Part shown: piece by piece, positions 1 to 6,041 of the stretch
Position numbering within the stretch: the first letter of the stretch is position 1
Layout: each line of letters opens with the position of its first letter
Assembly (NCBI GenBank): GCA_007123625.1
Contig: SKKS01000430.1
Coordinates: 1-6,041, forward strand
Length of the DNA: 6,041 bases
Source of the DNA: Paracoccaceae bacterium
GTDB taxonomy: Bacteria; Pseudomonadota; Alphaproteobacteria; Rhodobacterales; Rhodobacteraceae
Reading direction: 5' to 3'
Translations under genes and position numbers: made by a program
The notes under the pieces: model-generated
The model's database searches: none
What the model saw: the letters and a program-made list of their open reading frames with translations, nothing else
Told to the model about the DNA's origin: nothing

Positions 1-2889
<2,889 letters not shown>

Positions 2890-2901
2890 GCGCTTCGCGC
2901 G

Positions 2902-2913
2902 CCCCGTACGGGG
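2902..2913. repeat. 12-bp perfect palindrome after rpoC
   Basis: The sequence CCCCGTACGGGG is a perfect palindrome lying between the rpoC stop codon and its terminator. A smaller hairpin, GCGC-TTC-GCGC, sits just before it at 2890-2900. Either could fold in the mRNA 3' end and help protect it or prime termination, but in such GC-rich DNA short palindromes also arise by chance. No function can be assigned. Confidence 0.4.
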
Positions 2914-2930
2914 GAACGGACACGTACAAG

Positions 2931-2958
2931 GCCCCCCGCAGCAATGCGGGGGGCTTTT
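2931..2958 (+). terminator. Rho-independent terminator of the rpoC transcription unit
   Basis: A perfect 10-bp stem (GCCCCCCGCA / TGCGGGGGGC) closes a GCAA tetraloop and is followed directly by TTTT. Bases 2928-2930 (AAG) can pair with 2955-2957 to lengthen the stem. The site starts 41 bases after the rpoC stop codon. The stable stem and short T-run are the classic intrinsic terminator design, so rpoC transcription should end here and the threonine aldolase gene should need its own promoter. Confidence 0.95.
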
Positions 2959-3002
2959 CCGTTGGTGTGCGGGGAGTGGTGGCGGTAATTCGGTCTGATT
3001 CT

Positions 3003-3018
3003 GGCGCGGCAGCGCGCC
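3003..3018. repeat. Small GC-rich hairpin in the intergenic region
   Basis: A 6-bp stem, GGCGCG / CGCGCC, closes the 4-base loop GCAG. It lies in the 202-base gap between the rpoC terminator and the threonine aldolase gene. Other weak inverted repeats share this gap: GGCGGG (3019-3024) with CCCGCC (3043-3048), and CCGGAA (3049-3054) with TTCCGG (3075-3080). No T-tract follows directly, so it is not a good terminator. The gap must also hold the promoter of the next gene, but I see no convincing -35/-10 pair. Confidence 0.3.
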
Positions 3019-3148
3019 GGCGGGTTTCAGTGTTCGGAATCGCCCGCCCCGGAAAGGCACGCATTCGCGGGAAATTCCGGCTGCGCATCGGCGCTTGCGG
3101 GTCGACCGGCTAATGATCTGACCTACCTTGCGTTCTTCGAGCAGACAT

Positions 3149-3155
3149 AGGGCGG
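3149..3155 (+). promoter_or_regulatory. Ribosome binding site supporting the ATG at 3161
   Basis: The purine-rich AGGGCGG lies 5 bases before the ATG at 3161 (AGGG itself is 8 bases away). It favours this ATG over the in-frame TTG at 3128, which would add 11 residues (MRSSSRHRAEP) unlike the start of this enzyme family. Confidence 0.55.
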
Positions 3156-3160
3156 AACCG

Positions 3161-4180
3161 ATGCACGATTTCTATTCAGACACCCAGACCCGACCGACGC
3201 GTGCCATGCGCGAGGCCGCCCTTGACGCCCCGCTTGGCGATGAGCGGCATGACTCGGACCCGCCGACGCTTGAGCTTTGCGCGCGGGTCGCGGACATGCT
3301 TGGCATGGAGGCGGCGCTTTTCCTGCCCTCGGGCACGATGTGCAACGAAATCGCCATCGCCGTACACACCCGCCCGGGTGACGAGGTGATCTGCACCCGA
3401 GAAAGCCACATCATCTTTGCCGAGAGTGGTGGACCCGCGGCGCTTTCGGGCGTGATGATGTATCCGATCGACGGGGCGCGTGGAATGCTGACACCCGACC
3501 AGCTGGGCGCGGCCATCCGCCCACGTTCCGCCCATGCCCCCCGGTCGCGCCTGCTTGTCGCCGAGCAGACCGCGAACCTTGCCGGTGGCGCGATCTGGCC
3601 GTTGGATCAGTTGAACGCAGTTGCGATTGCGGCGCAGGAAGCGGGGCTTGCCACGCATCTGGACGGGGCGCGGTTGCTGAATGCCCAGGTGGCATCCGGC
3701 ATTCCCGCGGCAGAGTACGCGCGCGGCTTCGACAGCGCTTGGATCGCCTTCACCAAGGGGCTGGGCTGTCCGGTCGGGGCGGTGCTTGCTGGCTCGCACG
3801 ATTTCATCGCAGACGCGTGGCTGCTGAAACGGCGTTGGGGCGGTGCCATGCGCCAGACAGGGGTCCTGACTGCAATGTGCCTTTATGCGCTTGATAACCA
3901 CGTTGAGCGCCTGTCCGAGGACCACGCGCTTGCGCAGTCGATCGGGGCGCGGCTTACAGCGCTGCCTGCGATCAAGACCGTGCTGCCCGTGGAGACCAAC
4001 ATCGTGATCGCCGACCTTGCCGACCACGCGCCAGATGCTCGGGCAACGGCGCGGCGGTTGCGTGAAAAGAATGTGACGGTGACAGTTGTCGGGGCCAGGC
4101 GTTTGCGCATTGTGACGCATCTCGATGTCGGCCCGGACGATGCGGACGTGTTGGTTTCAGCTCTGAATGTGATTGATTGA
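3161..4180 (+). CDS. ltaE: Low-specificity L-threonine aldolase / beta-eliminating lyase family protein (PLP-dependent)
   Basis: A fold-type I PLP enzyme expected to cleave L-threonine and L-allo-threonine (or related beta-hydroxy amino acids) into glycine and an aldehyde, in the cytoplasm. The protein has 339 residues, close to the 333 of E. coli LtaE. It opens with MHDFYSDTQTRPT, a typical family start. PLP-site features follow in the expected order: SGTM at 57-60 (phosphate-binding loop), H83 (probable ring-stacking residue), H125, HLDGAR with D168 (pyridine nitrogen) and R171, TKGLGCPVG with the Schiff-base lysine K199, and RIVTHLD with R316 as the likely carboxylate-binding arginine. These positions closely match those known for E. 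coli LtaE. The gene appears intact. It follows the rpoC terminator by about 200 bases, so it is probably transcribed separately. True substrate preference (threonine, allo-threonine, phenylserine or another hydroxy amino acid) cannot be read from the sequence; the symbol is by family. Confidence 0.93.
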   Translation: MHDFYSDTQTRPTRAMREAALDAPLGDERHDSDPPTLELCARVADMLGMEAALFLPSGTMCNEIAIAVHTRPGDEVICTRESHIIFAESGGPAALSGVMMYPIDGARGMLTPDQLGAAIRPRSAHAPRSRLLVAEQTANLAGGAIWPLDQLNAVAIAAQEAGLATHLDGARLLNAQVASGIPAAEYARGFDSAWIAFTKGLGCPVGAVLAGSHDFIADAWLLKRRWGGAMRQTGVLTAMCLYALDNHVERLSEDHALAQSIGARLTALPAIKTVLPVETNIVIADLADHAPDARATARRLREKNVTVTVVGARRLRIVTHLDVGPDDADVLVSALNVID

Positions 4181-4231
4181 GTCATCCGGGAAGACGCCAG
4201 GAAGCAGACGCAGCGCGCAACGCGCGCCGCG

Positions 4232-4375
4232 ATGACCCGGCACGAGAAAGCGCTGGCCGACGTTCGGGATGCAAACCGCTTGAAGAGCGCGCAGGACAAG
4301 GCAAACGCGACGTCAGTCGGCGTGCCACATTGGAAACGCCAGTCAGAGGACACAGAGGGTCATAATGAGAACTGA
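4232..4375 (+). CDS. Doubtful small ORF, 47 residues, highly charged
   Basis: The frame of the threonine aldolase stays open for 64 codons after its TGA, up to a TGA at 4373-4375. The first ATG in that stretch is at 4232 and would give a 47-residue, charged, probably helical peptide beginning MTRHEKALADVRDANRLKS. Its end would overlap the start of the next gene by 11 bases, an arrangement seen in translationally coupled genes. Against it: there is no recognisable ribosome binding site before 4232, I recognise no family, and another plus frame is also open over the same stretch (4177-4365), so an open run of this size is not surprising in GC-rich DNA. It may be a real small protein, a gene remnant lacking its start, or chance. 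Confidence 0.2.
   Translation: MTRHEKALADVRDANRLKSAQDKANATSVGVPHWKRQSEDTEGHNEN
4355..4359 (+). promoter_or_regulatory. Ribosome binding site of the membrane protein gene
   Basis: GAGGG lies 5 bases before the ATG at 4365, a good Shine-Dalgarno match with near-ideal spacing. It fixes the start of the downstream membrane protein gene and supports that gene being translated. Confidence 0.7.
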
Positions 4376-5138
4376 AAACCTGCTTTTCTTGCCGCCTGCG
4401 GTAAAGGTTGTTGCAATACTGATTCTTGTTGCTGCCATCATTTTTTCAGGAACCTTGACGGCGTATTACGTATTCTGGATTGACGCGGAAAACACATTCG
4501 TCTTGGCAGCCCTGTCTGTGTTCCAAGTCACGACTTCAGGTGCGGCGATCGTCCTTGTCCTGTTCTTTTCAAGAAGGGCGTTGGGACGAGACGCGTTGAT
4601 GAAGGAAACAACGAAATGGCTGATCAAGGATCTGAAAAGCGCTCTGGACCTTATCGATCTTCCGTTCAATCCGAACCCGAACCATTGGAGTACAGCACAG
4701 AAGGCGGCAAAACTCAGCCGCGCAAGTGTGACCCTTGAACATCAGAATGGTGCAAATGCTGCACATTATCTGGTCTCGGCTTTCGACGTCAAATTGTTCA
4801 TGCGCATCACCCTGAACTCACACAGGTTCATAGTGCTCTACTATGTACCATCAAGGTCGGACGACGATATCCGGCGAGTAGAGGATGCGACTGATATCGT
4901 CTTGTCGGGTGCAAGACTTGCAGGATACGACAGCCGAATCGCCGTCAGCCCGGCGCCCTGGGACCCTGCAACACGGTTTGTCGAGATCTACTGCATCAAG
5001 GAAGTCAAACGCGGATTTCTCATGGATTCAAGCGAGCGACTTTACTGGTCACAGGATATTGCGACAATGACACGATCTCTGATAATCCAGCTCAAGCGCC
5101 ACGGGCTTGTTGACGAGAAACCCGGCCTCGTGCCGTGA
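4365..5138 (+). CDS. Hypothetical membrane protein with two N-terminal helices and a soluble C-terminal domain
   Basis: I do not recognise the family of this 257-residue protein. Two strongly hydrophobic stretches, about residues 13-38 and 44-68, should form a helical hairpin in the inner membrane; the short link between them (IDAEN, 39-43) is acidic. The basic SRRALGR at 69-75 after the second helix suggests, by the positive-inside rule, that both ends face the cytoplasm. Residues 80-257 form a mixed soluble domain: an amphipathic helix (about 80-97), an NPNPN turn (102-106), and alternating hydrophobic/charged segments such as RFIVLYYVPSRSDDD. No catalytic motif stands out. The start is supported by GAGGG 5 bases upstream. 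Base composition differs sharply from neighbours: 26 of 60 bases are G/C in 4441-4500 and again in 4741-4800, against 45 of 60 in rpoC 1141-1200; GC rises again at the 3' end. That suggests acquisition by transfer or weak codon selection. Cotranscription with the threonine aldolase gene 184 bases upstream is possible but unproven. Confidence 0.85.
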   Translation: MRTENLLFLPPAVKVVAILILVAAIIFSGTLTAYYVFWIDAENTFVLAALSVFQVTTSGAAIVLVLFFSRRALGRDALMKETTKWLIKDLKSALDLIDLPFNPNPNHWSTAQKAAKLSRASVTLEHQNGANAAHYLVSAFDVKLFMRITLNSHRFIVLYYVPSRSDDDIRRVEDATDIVLSGARLAGYDSRIAVSPAPWDPATRFVEIYCIKEVKRGFLMDSSERLYWSQDIATMTRSLIIQLKRHGLVDEKPGLVP

Positions 5139-5215
5139 TTGCCGCGCAGCGATGCGTCCGCTCAGGCAGTCAACCTTTGTCGATGGGGGGCCTGGGCAGC
5201 CCTTTGATCAGATGG

Positions 5216-5227
5216 CGGGGGCCCCCG
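5216..5227. repeat. 12-bp perfect palindrome in the gap before the transporter gene
   Basis: CGGGGGCCCCCG is perfectly palindromic. An upstream GGGGGCC (5186-5192) could instead pair with the GGCCCCC at 5220-5226, making two alternative 7- to 12-base structures. No T-tract follows, so it is a poor intrinsic terminator for the membrane protein gene. The gap as a whole (5139-5397, 259 bases) holds no convincing gene, and I see no clear promoter in it. It could be an operator or simply GC-rich chance. Confidence 0.35.
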
Positions 5228-5397
5228 TGTGGCCGACTCTCAAGCTGGAAATGGAAGCGATGTTTTCCTGGCGCTTCTGTCGCGGGCTGTGCGATGGGAA
5301 TGTCCGAGAAAGCCGAGCTTGCAAGCCTTGCGGGAATGGTATTGTCGTGCAGGATCCTTGTGCATTTCGTCACGCTTCTCACACGCGCCGAGACCCC

Positions 5398-6041
5398 ATG
5401 CCAGACGACAACATTCGTGCCGCGACCCTGATGGTGCTGGGCACCGGCGCCTTCACCGTCAACGACATGTTCATCAAACTGGCCGGGCAGGACCTGCCCA
5501 TGTTCCAGATCATCGCAATGCGCGGTCTGGCGGTGACGCTGTTTCTTGCTGTCCTGACATGGTGGCAGCGTGCAGGGCTTGCCGGGATGACGCGGCGCGA
5601 CAAGGCGCTGGTCGGCCTGCGTTCGGTGGCCGAATGTGGCGCGGCCTATTTCTTCCTTTCTGCGCTCCTGAACATGCCGATCGCCAATGTGACGGCGATT
5701 CTTCAGGTTCTGCCGCTCAGTGTTGCGCTGGCCGCGTTCCTGTTCCTGCGTGAGCCGCTGGGCTGGCGTCGGATAAGCGCGATCCTGATCGGCTTTGCCG
5801 GTGTTATCGTGATCGTGCGCCCGGGCACCGACGGGTTCACGATCTGGTCTGTGTATGCGCTGGTTGCGGTGGCGCTGGTCACGGTGCGCGACCTGACCAC
5901 CCGCATGCTGACACGGTCTGTGCCTTCGGGGGTGGTGGCGCTCAGTGCTTCGGTCGGGGTTACCATGCTGGGCCTCATGGGCGGCCTGTCCGAAGTCTGG
6001 AACGTCCCGACGATGCACGGTGCGTTGTGGGTGTCGGGGGC
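5398..6041 (+). CDS. DMT superfamily (EamA domain) transporter, N-terminal part (3' end outside window)
   Basis: An inner-membrane transporter of the drug/metabolite superfamily, typically ten helices in two EamA repeats; members export amino acids, nucleosides or other small metabolites. The 214 visible residues cover the first EamA repeat and the start of the second. Likely membrane segments lie near residues 8-27, 36-55, 70-90, 96-116, 122-140, 148-165 and 176-198. The stretch NMPIANVTAILQVLPL (92-107), followed by FLREPLGWRR (116-125) and the GFAGVIVIVRPG segment (132-143), is the characteristic end of an EamA repeat. The frame has no stop before the window edge, so about 80-100 residues are missing. 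The ATG at 5398 is chosen because the protein then begins just before the first helix; its ribosome binding site is weak (GAG at 5390-5392). The frame stays open upstream, but the extension is Arg/Cys-rich and unlike this family. The substrate cannot be inferred. Confidence 0.93.
   Translation, partial: MPDDNIRAATLMVLGTGAFTVNDMFIKLAGQDLPMFQIIAMRGLAVTLFLAVLTWWQRAGLAGMTRRDKALVGLRSVAECGAAYFFLSALLNMPIANVTAILQVLPLSVALAAFLFLREPLGWRRISAILIGFAGVIVIVRPGTDGFTIWSVYALVAVALVTVRDLTTRMLTRSVPSGVVALSASVGVTMLGLMGGLSEVWNVPTMHGALWVSG

Noticed and set aside
3095..3129. Possible promoter for the threonine aldolase (TTGCGG at 3095, TAATGA at 3111, TACCTT at 3124)
   Set aside because: The -35-like and -10-like pieces are 10 or 23 bases apart, outside the normal 16-18 base spacing, so I cannot support a specific promoter.
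3128..3160. In-frame TTG extension of the threonine aldolase
   Set aside because: The added residues MRSSSRHRAEP do not resemble family N-termini, and AGGGCGG lies at suitable spacing before the ATG at 3161.
3176..4120. Minus-strand ORF of 314 codons opposite the threonine aldolase gene
   Set aside because: It mirrors a gene with all PLP-site motifs intact on the plus strand, and its own translation shows only low-complexity Arg/His/Gly-rich sequence.
4177..4365. 62-codon ORF with a TTG start overlapping the threonine aldolase stop
   Set aside because: It is an Arg/Gly-rich frame with a weak start codon and no ribosome binding site; probably chance in GC-rich DNA.
5135..5431. 98-codon ORF with a GTG start overlapping the end of the membrane protein gene
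   Set aside because: The GTG overlap with the previous stop resembles coupling, but the composition is not protein-like, no ribosome binding site fits, and its end overlaps the transporter start in another frame.
5170..6018. Long minus-strand ORF of 282 codons opposite the transporter gene
   Set aside because: It is very rich in His, Arg and Gln with no hydrophobic core or domain, the usual look of an antisense shadow of a GC-rich gene; the plus strand encodes a clear EamA transporter here.

Overview
The window looks like a piece of a high-GC alphaproteobacterial chromosome, most likely from a marine Rhodobacterales (Roseobacter-type) bacterium. This rests on the RpoC sequence style, the GC-rich third codon positions and the look of the neighbouring genes. 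It is an inference; no rRNA or other taxonomic marker is present.

Layout. (1) Bases 1-2889 hold the C-terminal two thirds of rpoC (RNA polymerase beta'), entering from the left edge already in frame and containing the catalytic NADFDGD motif, bridge helix, zinc-binding cysteines, trigger loop and conserved C-terminus. A strong GC-rich hairpin with a T-tract (2931-2958) ends this transcription unit. (2) Bases 2959-3160 are GC-rich intergenic DNA with small inverted repeats. (3) Bases 3161-4180 encode a complete PLP-dependent low-specificity L-threonine aldolase / beta-eliminating lyase. (4) Bases 4181-4364 are a short gap with a doubtful small ORF. (5) Bases 4365-5138 encode a two-helix membrane protein of unknown family with clearly lower GC than everything around it. 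(6) Bases 5139-5397 are a non-coding gap with a perfect 12-bp palindrome. (7) Bases 5398-6041 are the start of a DMT/EamA-family transporter that runs off the right edge.

All genes lie on the plus strand. The rpoC gene is separated from the rest by its terminator, and the three downstream genes show no shared pathway. Threonine aldolase plus a metabolite exporter could be linked through amino-acid turnover, but nothing in the sequence proves it. The usual rpsL-rpsG-fusA block often found after rpoBC does not follow within the roughly 3 kb visible. I see no mobile-element genes, CRISPR array, tRNA or rRNA. I do not find convincing evidence of a new multi-gene system; the unknown low-GC membrane protein is the least explained element.
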